DNA of 64,000 bases from a virus, in the IMG/VR virus record IMGVR_UViG_3300035670_000034, positions 1 to 64,000 of that record; one strand, given 5' to 3'. The stretch's first letter is position 1; each line of letters opens with the position of its first letter. Positions 25,761-34,608 of the stretch are shown here, piece after piece. The notes beneath the pieces were generated by a model. The model made no database searches. It was not told the DNA's origin and saw only the letters and a list, made by a program, of their open reading frames with translations. The position numbers and the translations under genes were made by a program.

Positions 25761-27065
25761 TTACACCACAATACTGACTTTTCTTCTTTGTGGCAACCCC
25801 AAGCCAGTTAAATAATTGAAAGCGCCAGTGGCCGAGTCAACTTGGTCATCGTGTGGTGCCGCCTCCGGAAAAGATGACAGTTCATCAAGCCAATCGCTCA
25901 ACCACGCACCACGCACGACCTTTACGTTGCCATTGGCCATTGCTGCGGAAAATGGTCTTGCTCTGGTTATTTTGTCTCCAGTAGACCGATTTGCCCCAAA
26001 ATCAAAACCAGGAAGCACATATCTGGCGAACTGGTCAATAACTGCCTTGCCCGATGAGCCAGGCTCCTGCTCCATTCGTATGGGCACGGTAACCCCATCT
26101 TCGTATGCTGTTTGCGCTATAAATTGCTCAACTTTGTCGGCTTTAAGACGTTTTTTCCTAACATCCAAGACATAGGCAATGCCTTGGTCAAACATCATTA
26201 GTGTTCCGACCGTCCAGTCGGGGTCTGGGGTCGCCTGATTTGGCTCTGTGGCTGCCAAGTCCCAAAAACGAACGACCCTTGCAGACGACGTGGTTACAGG
26301 TATTTCGTCATTATCTATTATAATAACTGATGTTCTATCAAACATGGTTCCAAGGGTCGTGGACCACCAGTCTCCCTCTTCCAGTCTCCTTCTTTCGACT
26401 GGGTCAAGAGCCGAAAGGGCTTGGCGGTATGAAATCGCATCAATACCTGGGTTATCAGTCAATTTGGAGGGAACAAAAATTCTTCCCTTTTCCTTGCCCT
26501 CAACAATGAATCTTTGCCTAACCCAGTTTGGGGCAGGGTTTGATGCGCAGCGCATTCGTAGGGGGACCTTTGAAAGAGGTCCATTTGCAGGTCGGCGAAG
26601 ACGAGAGAAGAGATATCGGTAGTCACTTTCCCTAATTTCGGTCACCTCGTCCATGCCAATGAACTGGAATTCTGAACCCTTATATCGCAAATAATCACCA
26701 GTATTGTTGAGGTAACCAAAAGAAATTCTTGCACCAGATGGAAATGTTGCAATAAAACTATTGTTGTTCCAATGAACATCTTCGTACTGGCTAACCCATG
26801 TTCTGAATCTGTCCATCAATGCGCCGGGAAGCGATAAGTCAGCAAAAGTTCTTCTGAATAAAATTGCAGAATAATTTGGCACATCAACATATTGGAGTGC
26901 CGCCATCAGCAGGGCGGAACTTTTTCCACCACCTGCTGCCCCTCCAAAAAGAGCCTCAATCGAATAGGTTCTTAGAAAAACTTTTTGATTTATTGACGGC
27001 TTCTCAGGGCAATACAGGGTCGCCTTGGGTTCTAGGTATTCAAGGATTTTGTTCCAGTCACTCAC
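25761..27065 (-). CDS. Terminase large subunit
   Basis: A 434-residue packaging motor. Walker A is G-G-A-A-G-G-G-K-S (residues 41-49), followed by an adenine-binding-type pattern; Walker B is I-G-M-D-E-V-T-E; the nuclease domain has V-V-R-F-W-D-L-A-A-T with the first Asp and P-H-D-D-Q-V-D-S-A with the last acids. The start is GTG (27065-27063); an ATG further up is out of frame. It is the first gene of the leftward operon. No small terminase gene was recognised next to it. The portal gene lies on the other strand, which is unusual, since terminase and portal are normally co-directional. Confidence 0.95.
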   Translation of the reverse strand: MSDWNKILEYLEPKATLYCPEKPSINQKVFLRTYSIEALFGGAAGGGKSSALLMAALQYVDVPNYSAILFRRTFADLSLPGALMDRFRTWVSQYEDVHWNNNSFIATFPSGARISFGYLNNTGDYLRYKGSEFQFIGMDEVTEIRESDYRYLFSRLRRPANGPLSKVPLRMRCASNPAPNWVRQRFIVEGKEKGRIFVPSKLTDNPGIDAISYRQALSALDPVERRRLEEGDWWSTTLGTMFDRTSVIIIDNDEIPVTTSSARVVRFWDLAATEPNQATPDPDWTVGTLMMFDQGIAYVLDVRKKRLKADKVEQFIAQTAYEDGVTVPIRMEQEPGSSGKAVIDQFARYVLPGFDFGANRSTGDKITRARPFSAAMANGNVKVVRGAWLSDWLDELSSFPEAAPHDDQVDSATGAFNYLTGLGLPQRRKVSIVV

Positions 27066-27118
27066 CGATAACCGCCATATTCAATCGTAGACCAATAAGT
27101 ACGCTAGTTTATAACAGC
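27066..27118. promoter_or_regulatory. Divergent intergenic region between terminase and membrane protein
   Basis: Only 53 bases separate the terminase GTG from the small rightward ORF, so promoters for both directions must lie here or in the flanking genes. A TATAAC at 27110-27115 stands just before the rightward ATG, but no fitting -35 box is seen. The region is A+T-rich. Confidence 0.4.
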
Positions 27119-27298
27119 ATGAAGAAACTTGTTGAAATTATAAAGAAGTCTGCAAAAAGGCCTACCTTCGCAAATATCTTGATGTCTTCATTTATACTGT
27201 TTACTGCAGTAGGAGGCTTTTTAATAGCGCCGCCTGTCGGATTTATCGTTGCGGGAGTTACCTGTGGAATCTTTGGTTATCTATTGGGCGCTGAGTAA
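27119..27298 (+). CDS. Small membrane protein
   Basis: A 59-residue protein (MKKLVEIIKKSAKRPTF start) with a basic N-terminus and two adjacent hydrophobic segments (ANILMSSFILFTAVGGFL and PPVGFIVAGVTCGIFGYLL), consistent with two membrane helices. It is the first gene of the rightward operon, seven bases before the portal gene. No ribosome site of note is seen. A role in membrane attachment, superinfection exclusion or lysis is possible; nothing in the sequence decides. It was chosen over a longer reading in the same frame that would overlap the terminase gene. Confidence 0.6.
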   Translation: MKKLVEIIKKSAKRPTFANILMSSFILFTAVGGFLIAPPVGFIVAGVTCGIFGYLLGAE

Positions 27299-27305
27299 CT
27301 AAAAA

Positions 27306-29327
27306 ATGGCTTGGAACTCTTTTAAAAACAAATCTCTTGGAAATGGCGCGATTAAGGCGCTTGGCCCTGGCGCGCCCGTAAACCTGGACCCGGGCAGAGT
27401 TGGCAGGCCATACCACGACCTTTGGGACATAGAGCGGGCATATAGAGAGGGATTCCAAAAAATAACGTGGGTGCAACGCTGCATCGATGCAATTGCGGGC
27501 AATCAGGCCAGACTCTCAATCATTTTGAGAAAAGATAATTCCAGAGATGGTCAGGTACTTACGGGAAGAAGAGCGTTGCGCTCTCCGCTAATAGACATAT
27601 TCAACACAAAATCAAATGAAGCGGAAAATGCTTTTATTTTTAGATACAGACTCTCATCGCAGTTGTTGATGAGTTCTCGTGGGGCATTTATTGAAAAAGT
27701 AAAGGGGAAGGATGGTCGTTTAATCGGTTTGAGTCTTCTTCCGCCACAGTTTACGGCGCCAATACCACATGCAAAAACGTTTGTTTCTGGATACGAAGTT
27801 TCCATGCCAAATGGAGACAAAGTAATCATGAAGAAAGAAGATGTTCTTTGGATTAGGAGACCCCATCCGCTTGACCCATATCTATCTCTAACGCCAATGG
27901 AATCTGCTGGAATTGCGATAGAAATAGAAAACTTGGCAAAAGTTTATAACAGGAATTACTTAATCAATGATGGCCGACCTGGCGGAATTCTTGTCGTCAA
28001 GGGAGAAATTGACGACGACGACAAGGATGAACTCAGAAATAGGTTCAGGGGAAATATTGGTCGAGCAGGAAACACTACGGTCATTTCCTCCGACGAGGGT
28101 GTTGATTACGTCGATACTTCGGCAAATCCACGAGATGCCGCATACGTTCAAATGCGCCAAATTCAAAAAGAAGAAATTCTTGCCGCGTTCGGCGTTCCTG
28201 AATCAGTTATTGGAAATGCTTCTGGAAGAACGTTTGCAAATGCCGCAGAAGAGCATCGAGTGTTCTGGAATGAAACAATGCTTCCGCACCTCGACCTATT
28301 GGCCAGAGGTTTTGACGAACTAGACGATGTTAACTACGTTGATTTTGATATTTCAAACGTTCCTGTTTTGATTTTGTACAAACAGGAGCGGTCCAGATAC
28401 TTCATGGACGAAGTTCAAATGGGATTGATAAGCACAAATGAGTACAGAGAACTAACCAGCCGCAAAAAGGTTGAAAGCGACCTTGCTGACTCGCTTTTGA
28501 TGAACCCCAACCTGACACCAATTGCCAATACCGAAAAGAAAATGGAACAACAGCCTCAGGCCGGAATGCCGGGGATGCCTGGAATGCCTGGAGCGCCCGG
28601 AATGCCGCCCGGAGCACCAGGGGAGCAACCCGCAATGCCTGGAGCGCCAGATGCGCAGGGCAACATCCCAAGCCCACTCGACCCCAACACCATGGCTGGC
28701 TCTCTTGCCGCCCAGGGCGTTGCGCCAGGGGCGCAATTGCCCGATATGCCACCCCCACCACAAGAAATGCAAAATTCTGCACTACAGCCAGCACAGCAGG
28801 CATCTGCAGAATCAATTGACACCATTGAGGTCAAAGAGGACAATATTTCCCTGCAGAGGTGGTCCTCAATTCTCAGTAGAGCATTTGAGCGAGTTATTGA
28901 GCGCCAACAGCGCGTAACAATTGAAAAAATTAATGGGATTAGGTCGAAAAAAGCAATAGCAAATGGAAATTTTTCAGTTGAGTCGGTTTTCAACACGGAC
29001 ATCTGGGACAAACAGATGGAGGAAGACATTCGCCCTGTTCTCTCAACAATTATCAATGACGGTTTTGAAGTTTCAGAAAAATCACTTGATGCTTCTGACG
29101 CCATTGCCCATCTAAACGCACAAATTGAGCGGTTTAAACAAGTAAATGTCTCCACATTTTCTGCCCTAAATTCCGCTTACGTGTCAAGCCTGTCGGTAAA
29201 GGACGAAGACAATAGAAACATTCATTTCAAAGCGCACTGCGTGAGCATCTTCACAAACATACTGGCGAAGACGGTTAACGAAATGGCCATCACGGAAGCG
29301 CGACGCGCATGGGCATTTGCTAACTAA
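27306..29327 (+). CDS. Portal protein with Pro/Gly-rich insert and C-terminal extension
   Basis: A 673-residue HK97-type portal: W-V-Q-R-C-I-D-A-I-A-G-N-Q, then L-L-P-P-Q-F and L-W-I-R-R-P-H-P-L-D-P-Y-L-S-L-T-P-M-E-S-A, Y-N-R-N-Y-L-I-N-D-G-R-P-G-G-I-L-V, F-G-V-P-E-S-V-I-G, and T-F-A-N-A-A-E-E-H-R-V-F-W. These lie within the first 375 residues. At about residues 425-510 a Met/Pro/Gly-rich stretch follows (repeats of P-G-M-P-G and P-G-A-P-G), and then a helical domain of about 160 residues at the C-terminus. Such an extension is longer than in most portals and may bind the large internal proteins encoded after it. The portal forms the dodecameric vertex for DNA passage. Confidence 0.92.
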   Translation: MAWNSFKNKSLGNGAIKALGPGAPVNLDPGRVGRPYHDLWDIERAYREGFQKITWVQRCIDAIAGNQARLSIILRKDNSRDGQVLTGRRALRSPLIDIFNTKSNEAENAFIFRYRLSSQLLMSSRGAFIEKVKGKDGRLIGLSLLPPQFTAPIPHAKTFVSGYEVSMPNGDKVIMKKEDVLWIRRPHPLDPYLSLTPMESAGIAIEIENLAKVYNRNYLINDGRPGGILVVKGEIDDDDKDELRNRFRGNIGRAGNTTVISSDEGVDYVDTSANPRDAAYVQMRQIQKEEILAAFGVPESVIGNASGRTFANAAEEHRVFWNETMLPHLDLLARGFDELDDVNYVDFDISNVPVLILYKQERSRYFMDEVQMGLISTNEYRELTSRKKVESDLADSLLMNPNLTPIANTEKKMEQQPQAGMPGMPGMPGAPGMPPGAPGEQPAMPGAPDAQGNIPSPLDPNTMAGSLAAQGVAPGAQLPDMPPPPQEMQNSALQPAQQASAESIDTIEVKEDNISLQRWSSILSRAFERVIERQQRVTIEKINGIRSKKAIANGNFSVESVFNTDIWDKQMEEDIRPVLSTIINDGFEVSEKSLDASDAIAHLNAQIERFKQVNVSTFSALNSAYVSSLSVKDEDNRNIHFKAHCVSIFTNILAKTVNEMAITEARRAWAFAN

Positions 29328-29357
29328 TTTCTGTATTTAGATGCCAATTACAGAAAT
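29327..29357. repeat. Inverted repeat downstream of portal
   Basis: ATTTCTGTA (29327-29335) and TACAGAAAT (29349-29357) form nine-base arms with a 13-base loop, beginning at the last base of the portal stop. There is no U-run, so it is not a clear intrinsic terminator. The right arm continues as ACAGAAATACTTT, a sequence almost repeated upstream of the 451-residue gene and the major capsid gene, so a regulatory site is as likely as an RNA hairpin. Confidence 0.55.
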
Positions 29358-29414
29358 ACTTTCACTGAGACAAACCGATATTCGTTTATCATTGCTAGGT
29401 CGTAAAGGAATGTG

Positions 29415-32400
29415 ATGCAGGACATTCAATTTAAAGCCGCTAGCGGTCAGTTCAACATTGACGAAGCACAGGGAATCGTTGAGTGCTTTGTGGCGGGCAT
29501 AGGCAACAAGGACTCTGTTGGCGACATTGTTGTTTCCGGCGCTTTTGCCAAGAGCCTTATGAGGCGAAAGCCAAGAGTTGTTTGGGGCCACAATTGGAAT
29601 GACCCAATTGGCAAAGTTTTGGAAATCTACGAAGTTCCGGCAAATGACCCAAGACTTCCTGCAAAAATGAAAGCAGCCGGAATTGGCGGTCTGTACGCAA
29701 AAGTTCAGTTTAACTTGAATTCCGAAAAGGGCAAAGAAGCGTTTACGAATGTTGCCTTTTTTGGCGAAGAGCAAGAGTGGTCAATTGGATACAAAACACT
29801 CGATGCAATTTACGACAACTCCAAACAAGCCAATATTTTGCGAGAAGTTGAACTCTACGAGTTGAGCCCTGTGTTGCACGGAGCGAATCAATTGACTGGA
29901 ACTATTTCTGTTAAGAGCGAAGAAAAGGGACACGGCATGTCACCCATGGGGGTGATTATGCTCGAAGAAAAGCCCAAGCAACCGCAAGACCCATTTTTGC
30001 AAGGTGTTGCGCAACCACTTGAGGGCGACAGGCTTGTGGCGCTGCAGAACGAACTTGCATCGCGAACTGGCGGCCCTGTCAAGGTAATGAAGGCGACTGA
30101 AAGTTCTGTTACGTTCCTCAAGCCTGGCAAGGGAATGTTCAGGCTTGGATATTATTTTGACGGCGAACAATACATGTTTGGCAAACCAGAAAAAATTGGA
30201 ATGCCGATGATGATTAACAAGCCGATGCCACCAATGCAGCGCCCTGGCGCTGGCCCCAAACCAATGCCGAGAATTCCCAATTTCCCCGGCGTCACCCAAA
30301 AGCCGTATTCCGCTCAAGAACCGGCAGTGCCAGTTAAGTATGGCGATTCTGATATTCAAAGTGGATTGTTCGATTCATCAAAATCAGAAAATGATGAGTT
30401 TGTTGGAAAACTTAAAGGAATAATTTCCTCTCTTCAGGAAATTGTTGGAGACGACACCGAAGAGAAAAGTGCCTGGGTTATCCCGTGCAGCATAGAGAAT
30501 GCATTTGAAACTAAGCAAGCCCTAGACCCAGTTTTTGATTATCACAGAATAGAAACGTTCGTTACCGAGGAAGGCATAGTTATTGCATCCCCGCTTGACT
30601 ATGAGGCCTATGAGGCGGTGGAAACTGCCACCAAGGGACTTGCGGGGAGAATTGGTCGCGGGCTCACTCCCGGTGGTGGGGGAAAAGTTAGGCGCGGCAG
30701 GGCCGCGCTAGCCAGAATAGAGGGGGTTCTTGACCCAAGAAAAAGACGTGACGTTGACGGCGACGGAATGATTTTTGATGGCACTTGGATGGAGCAGCCA
30801 GACCCAACGAGATTTGCTGAGCCTGAGCGTGGCGCACTTTCTCCAAGAAGAGGTCGCGGACTTGCCTCCAGCACAGATGATGAGCGACTATACATTCCCA
30901 CAGAAAAACCAGAAACACCCAAAAAAGAAAAAAGAAAAGCAACAGACGAACAAAAGAAGAATAAAAGACGTGCTGGCGGTGGAACGCCGTGGTACATAAT
31001 TGAAAAACAAAAAAACAATAGAGATATTGTTCCTTTCATTATCCCGCGATACTTTAAGCCTCGCCTTGACAGAATGATTGACGACTTCCTGGACACAGAC
31101 GAAGGCAAAGCATTGCCAGAAGACCACATATTGCGAAGAGTTGGAAAAGCAATAAAGACAGCAAAGCGTTATCAGGAACTACAGCCGGAAATTAACGAAT
31201 TTGGTCAGGAAACTGGCTTTACCAGACCAAAGCAAACTTCCGATTTCCTGCCCGATATTGATGAAAAAATGCTAAAAGAACTCCAAGATGTCTGGCCGCA
31301 AATTAGTGATGGACTTGCAAAAACAGGTGGCCATAGGACCAACGAAAAAGGCAATCAAGAAAAGGGTCAAACTGCGTTTGATGCACTTAGTTCACTTATC
31401 AAAAATGGTTCTTGGTCTCGTGTTAATAAACAAACTTCTGGATATATGTCAGAAGAACAGGGTAGGCAAGCAGACGAAGCGTTTGATGATTCTTCGATTC
31501 TTGCCGGAGTAGTTCGCAGGGGGGAAAGAGTTAGAAAGGCTCGCAACGAGGCCGACAAGAGGGGGCAACGATTCCAGCGCGGCGTTGATACGCGAGCCGG
31601 ACAAAGAAGAGCAGATACTGGAAAGAAACGCGTAATTAAAAAAGTTTGGCCTGGGGATTTCCAACACGCGCCATTTGAGTTTCCAACAATAAAGGGCGAA
31701 CAAACAATCTCTTATGAAAAAGTAATTGATGGCAAAAAAGTAGATTTGTTGAAACCCTACATCGATGCTGGGCTTTTCCCAGAAAATTGGAAAACAATGA
31801 GCACTGAAGAGAAGTTTGCTTGGTTTAATGAAAATCAAAAAAAACTTGAAAGCATAAAAGAAACTAGAACAAGTCCACGGTGGAGAAATACAATTGCAAA
31901 ATTAAACGACTTTCTGCTGGAAGAAACCATGAAGGAAGACGAAAAAAGGGAGCGCGCGCTCAGACTTACGGAACTAAGAGATAAGCCAAAGCCCGCTGCC
32001 GAGGCCCCCAAAGCACCCGCTCCGAAGGCACCAGAAAAGCCAAAACCGCAAAAGCCTGCATCAGCGCCAACCGACGGGCCGGACAGGGTGACTTCCCAAA
32101 CCAAGAAAAAGATAAGAGCATGGGCAGACACAATCGCAGAGGCTGTCAACTCATCGGGCGTTGATGGTGACTTTGCTGATACCGCATACGACGGAGCGGA
32201 ACGGGTTTTTTCAATTGCGTTTCCCGATGATTCAACGCCACTAACAAGAGAACTTGTTGACGATGCCCAGGAAGAACTTGACAATGTTATTGCAGAACTC
32301 GGCAGCATCGCAAAAGAAAGAAAACTCACGAAACGTGAGAAGTCAACTCTTCAATTCATGTTCCAGGCAAGAAAATTCCTGGACGAACCATTTGGTGACA

Positions 32401-33089
32401 GAGAAAATACAGAAGCAGAACTAAGGGGCGACGAGGCTGGCGAAGCCCTTGCTAGGCGTGGCAGACAAGTTTCAAGACTTGGACTTGACGATGACGATGA
32501 AGAGGTTCTTGGTGGCGCAGACCTAGGAGATATATACGACAACGACGAAAGAAACCCAGGGGATTGGGACGACAATGACGGTGGCGGACTATCCAGCAGT
32601 ACTGTAAACAACATTGTTGGTCTGCGTTCATCTACAAGAAAAGCGCGTTCGTTCCAATCAGCAAACCAAAGAAAACGCGAAGGCCGTTCCGGGCTTGCGT
32701 CGTCCTCAAAGAGTCCAAGAACAGAAATAACCAAAGAATCAACTTGGTGGAAGAGAGTCGATGAATCTCTTCCAAAAGAAATACGAAGTGCTGACTCAGA
32801 AGCAATTAAGCAAGGCTTGACAATACTTCAACAAAAAATATCGAAATATGAAGCAGGCTCGTTTAGGCCAAATTCCAAGAGAACAAATGTCGGTTCAATA
32901 AAAATTACTGCCGACGAAGCCGACAAAATCCTTGATGCGGTCATGTCGGTAATCGACAGACAAAAAACTGCCGGAAGGGACGGCGGCGTTGGAAGTAGAG
33001 GAGAAATATTTGCAGAACTACTTGAGGCAGTTGCATCTTCCGCAATGTCAACGTTTGTTGATAAAACATCAAAACCAGCAGATGATTGA
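29415..33089 (+). CDS. HK97-type prohead protease fused to long modular extension
   Basis: A 1224-residue protein. Residues 1-170 are a U35-type prohead protease: V-V-S-G-A-F-A-K-S-L, V-V-W-G-H-N-W (catalytic His 59), E-Q-E-W-S-I-G-Y (Ser 123), and V-E-L-Y-E-L-S-P-V-L-H-G-A-N. Then come a Pro-rich linker, a mixed domain to about 400, a Gly/Arg-rich segment (G-R-I-G-R-G-L-T-P-G) and an EF-hand-like D-V-D-G-D-G-M-I-F-D-G-T (446-457). G-L-A-S-S-T occurs at 482, with related copies near 1058 (G-L-S-S-S-T) and 1093 (G-L-A-S-S-S). The remainder is charged and helical. Normal proteases of this type are about 200 residues, so the 1000-residue tail is unusual. The ATG at 29415 has AAAGGA five bases upstream. 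Confidence 0.85.
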   Translation: MQDIQFKAASGQFNIDEAQGIVECFVAGIGNKDSVGDIVVSGAFAKSLMRRKPRVVWGHNWNDPIGKVLEIYEVPANDPRLPAKMKAAGIGGLYAKVQFNLNSEKGKEAFTNVAFFGEEQEWSIGYKTLDAIYDNSKQANILREVELYELSPVLHGANQLTGTISVKSEEKGHGMSPMGVIMLEEKPKQPQDPFLQGVAQPLEGDRLVALQNELASRTGGPVKVMKATESSVTFLKPGKGMFRLGYYFDGEQYMFGKPEKIGMPMMINKPMPPMQRPGAGPKPMPRIPNFPGVTQKPYSAQEPAVPVKYGDSDIQSGLFDSSKSENDEFVGKLKGIISSLQEIVGDDTEEKSAWVIPCSIENAFETKQALDPVFDYHRIETFVTEEGIVIASPLDYEAYEAVETATKGLAGRIGRGLTPGGGGKVRRGRAALARIEGVLDPRKRRDVDGDGMIFDGTWMEQPDPTRFAEPERGALSPRRGRGLASSTDDERLYIPTEKPETPKKEKRKATDEQKKNKRRAGGGTPWYIIEKQKNNRDIVPFIIPRYFKPRLDRMIDDFLDTDEGKALPEDHILRRVGKAIKTAKRYQELQPEINEFGQETGFTRPKQTSDFLPDIDEKMLKELQDVWPQISDGLAKTGGHRTNEKGNQEKGQTAFDALSSLIKNGSWSRVNKQTSGYMSEEQGRQADEAFDDSSILAGVVRRGERVRKARNEADKRGQRFQRGVDTRAGQRRADTGKKRVIKKVWPGDFQHAPFEFPTIKGEQTISYEKVIDGKKVDLLKPYIDAGLFPENWKTMSTEEKFAWFNENQKKLESIKETRTSPRWRNTIAKLNDFLLEETMKEDEKRERALRLTELRDKPKPAAEAPKAPAPKAPEKPKPQKPASAPTDGPDRVTSQTKKKIRAWADTIAEAVNSSGVDGDFADTAYDGAERVFSIAFPDDSTPLTRELVDDAQEELDNVIAELGSIAKERKLTKREKSTLQFMFQARKFLDEPFGDRENTEAELRGDEAGEALARRGRQVSRLGLDDDDEEVLGGADLGDIYDNDERNPGDWDDNDGGGLSSSTVNNIVGLRSSTRKARSFQSANQRKREGRSGLASSSKSPRTEITKESTWWKRVDESLPKEIRSADSEAIKQGLTILQQKISKYEAGSFRPNSKRTNVGSIKITADEADKILDAVMSVIDRQKTAGRDGGVGSRGEIFAELLEAVASSAMSTFVDKTSKPADD

Positions 33090-33117
33090 TGTTCAACTAC
33101 CAGAATTGCAATAATTC

Positions 33118-33147
33118 ACGACAGAAATAATTTGGGTGAAGTATAAT
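33118..33147 (+). promoter_or_regulatory. Promoter upstream of 451-residue gene
   Basis: A perfect TATAAT at 33142-33147 with ACGACA at 33118-33123 and an 18-base spacer makes a good sigma-70-type promoter in a 137-base gap. Transcription would begin near 33154 and leave a leader of about 70 bases with a GGAG ribosome site (AAGGAGCC) before the ATG at 33227. The -35 box overlaps the shared ACAGAAATAATTT element. Confidence 0.55.
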
Positions 33148-33226
33148 TTGTGAAAACGAATCTTTACACAGCGAGTCGACACGGCGCATGCTAATGTCGT
33201 CACGTCGATAACAAGGAGCCGAAACA

Positions 33227-34582
33227 ATGGAATACGACAAGAACGCAGTTGTCAAGTTGGATACCGATGGTTCGGTGTTGAAGTGTGCGAAGGGCGCCGA
33301 TGCTGGCTCCTGTGGATACACACCAGGCGCAAAGGTGTGCGCAAAGTGTGGCGCTATTCCGCTTCAAATGAAGGCGATGCCCATGTCGGATGAAGAGGAA
33401 ATGGACGACCAGGAAGAAATGGTTGATGCAGAGGAAGAAACCGAAAAGGGCTGGAGCAAAAAGAAGAAGCCCATGAAAATGAAGGCTGCTCCAGATGACA
33501 TGGACGACGAAGATGAAGACGAGGAAGACGTTGACATGGAGGCAGGCGACTCCGAAGAGGAAGACTCGGATGAGGAAGACGTTGACGTGGAGGCAGACGA
33601 CGAAGAGGAAGACGAAGAGGCTGACTCCGAAATGGAGCAAATGAAGTCAAGACGCCTTCGCACCATGGGCTACAAGAGCGCCGATGTTGGCGCAAGAGGC
33701 TATCTTTGCGCAATTGACCGCAAGGTTTACCCAGGTGGACAGCCAGTATGTGATGACTGTGTTGGCGGATGCATGGCAGAAAAGGGAATGCCAGGACTGC
33801 TTCATGTAGAAGGACTTGCAGAAGACATGTTTGACGGAAAGGTTCTTGACTCTGGCTATTCGGCGGAGGCAGACATGTTCGTTGTTGATGTCGAGGCCAA
33901 GGATGGTCGACCGGTGGAAGTCTTCATTGACGGCACTTCGGCAGAAGTTCTCGGTTGGCACAAACTTGATAACAATGCTTTTGAGCAGAAATCACTTGTT
34001 GATGAAATGATGCTCATCGACTTTAACGATGCTGCAGACATTGCAACCAAGTCAATCCAGGGCCATGTTGTGGCAGTGGAGCCAGATGTCTTCGAGGGAT
34101 ACGACGCATACGCGGTTGAAATTGACGGCATCGACGGCAAGTCGTATGACGTCTTTGTTTCGCTTGACGGCGAAGTTCTTGGCTACGACAAGTACGAAGA
34201 GGAAGATGCGCAGGCGATTGAAGCCGAGGCTGCAGAAATTGCCCTCAAGCGCGCATTTACGCCAGAGCAGAGAGAAAGAATGGCCGAGGAGGGAACAGCA
34301 CTCCCAGATGGCTCATTCCCAATCGGAAACAAGGAAGACCTTGGAAACGCGATTCAGGCATTTGGCCGAGCAAAGGATAAGTCGGCAGCAAAGCGTCACA
34401 TCATGAAGCGCGCAAAGGCACTTGGTGCTGAGGCGATGATTCCGGCAAATTGGATTGCTGGGAATAAGTCAGCCGATGACACTGGGTCAACAACCCTTGA
34501 TGACAACTTTATGTCTCAGTTGCTGGAGTTCGAACTGCTCAGCACAGAGGTTGAAGAACAAAATAAAACACCAGAGTCGTGA
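33227..34582 (+). CDS. Capsid-region protein with Cys clusters, acidic tract, PepSY-like pair and DUF6582-like end
   Basis: A 451-residue protein in clear segments. Cys 20, 29, 38 and 41 form a possible zinc site. Residues 54-136 are extremely acidic, broken by a Lys-rich patch at 78-86. A second Cys cluster lies at 161, 175, 178 and 182. Two similar domains (about 196-243 and 264-320) each end in a G-x-x-x-E-V-L-G pattern and read like PepSY domains, known as protease propeptides or inhibitors. Residues 342-409 (R-A-F-T-P-E-Q-R, L-P-D-G-S-F-P-I, H-I-M-K-R-A-K-A-L-G) match the DUF6582 type found near phage capsid genes. A scaffold or protease-regulating role is possible. It has its own promoter and a strong ribosome site. 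Confidence 0.7.
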   Translation: MEYDKNAVVKLDTDGSVLKCAKGADAGSCGYTPGAKVCAKCGAIPLQMKAMPMSDEEEMDDQEEMVDAEEETEKGWSKKKKPMKMKAAPDDMDDEDEDEEDVDMEAGDSEEEDSDEEDVDVEADDEEEDEEADSEMEQMKSRRLRTMGYKSADVGARGYLCAIDRKVYPGGQPVCDDCVGGCMAEKGMPGLLHVEGLAEDMFDGKVLDSGYSAEADMFVVDVEAKDGRPVEVFIDGTSAEVLGWHKLDNNAFEQKSLVDEMMLIDFNDAADIATKSIQGHVVAVEPDVFEGYDAYAVEIDGIDGKSYDVFVSLDGEVLGYDKYEEEDAQAIEAEAAEIALKRAFTPEQRERMAEEGTALPDGSFPIGNKEDLGNAIQAFGRAKDKSAAKRHIMKRAKALGAEAMIPANWIAGNKSADDTGSTTLDDNFMSQLLEFELLSTEVEEQNKTPES

Positions 34583-34608
34583 CCGACTACTAGAAAAAGG
34601 TGCCTGCC

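Noticed and set aside
26864-27118. Longer rightward ORF reaching into the terminase gene
   Set aside because: It would overlap terminase on the other strand; the short membrane protein from 27119 explains the frame.
28556-29155. Minus-strand 199-residue ORF opposite the portal end
   Set aside because: Shadow of the Pro/Gly-rich and helical parts of the portal; no independent support.
30608-31129. Minus-strand ORFs opposite the giant genes
   Set aside because: They are Ser/Phe/Leu-rich shadows of Lys/Glu/Arg codons on the other strand and have no ribosome sites.
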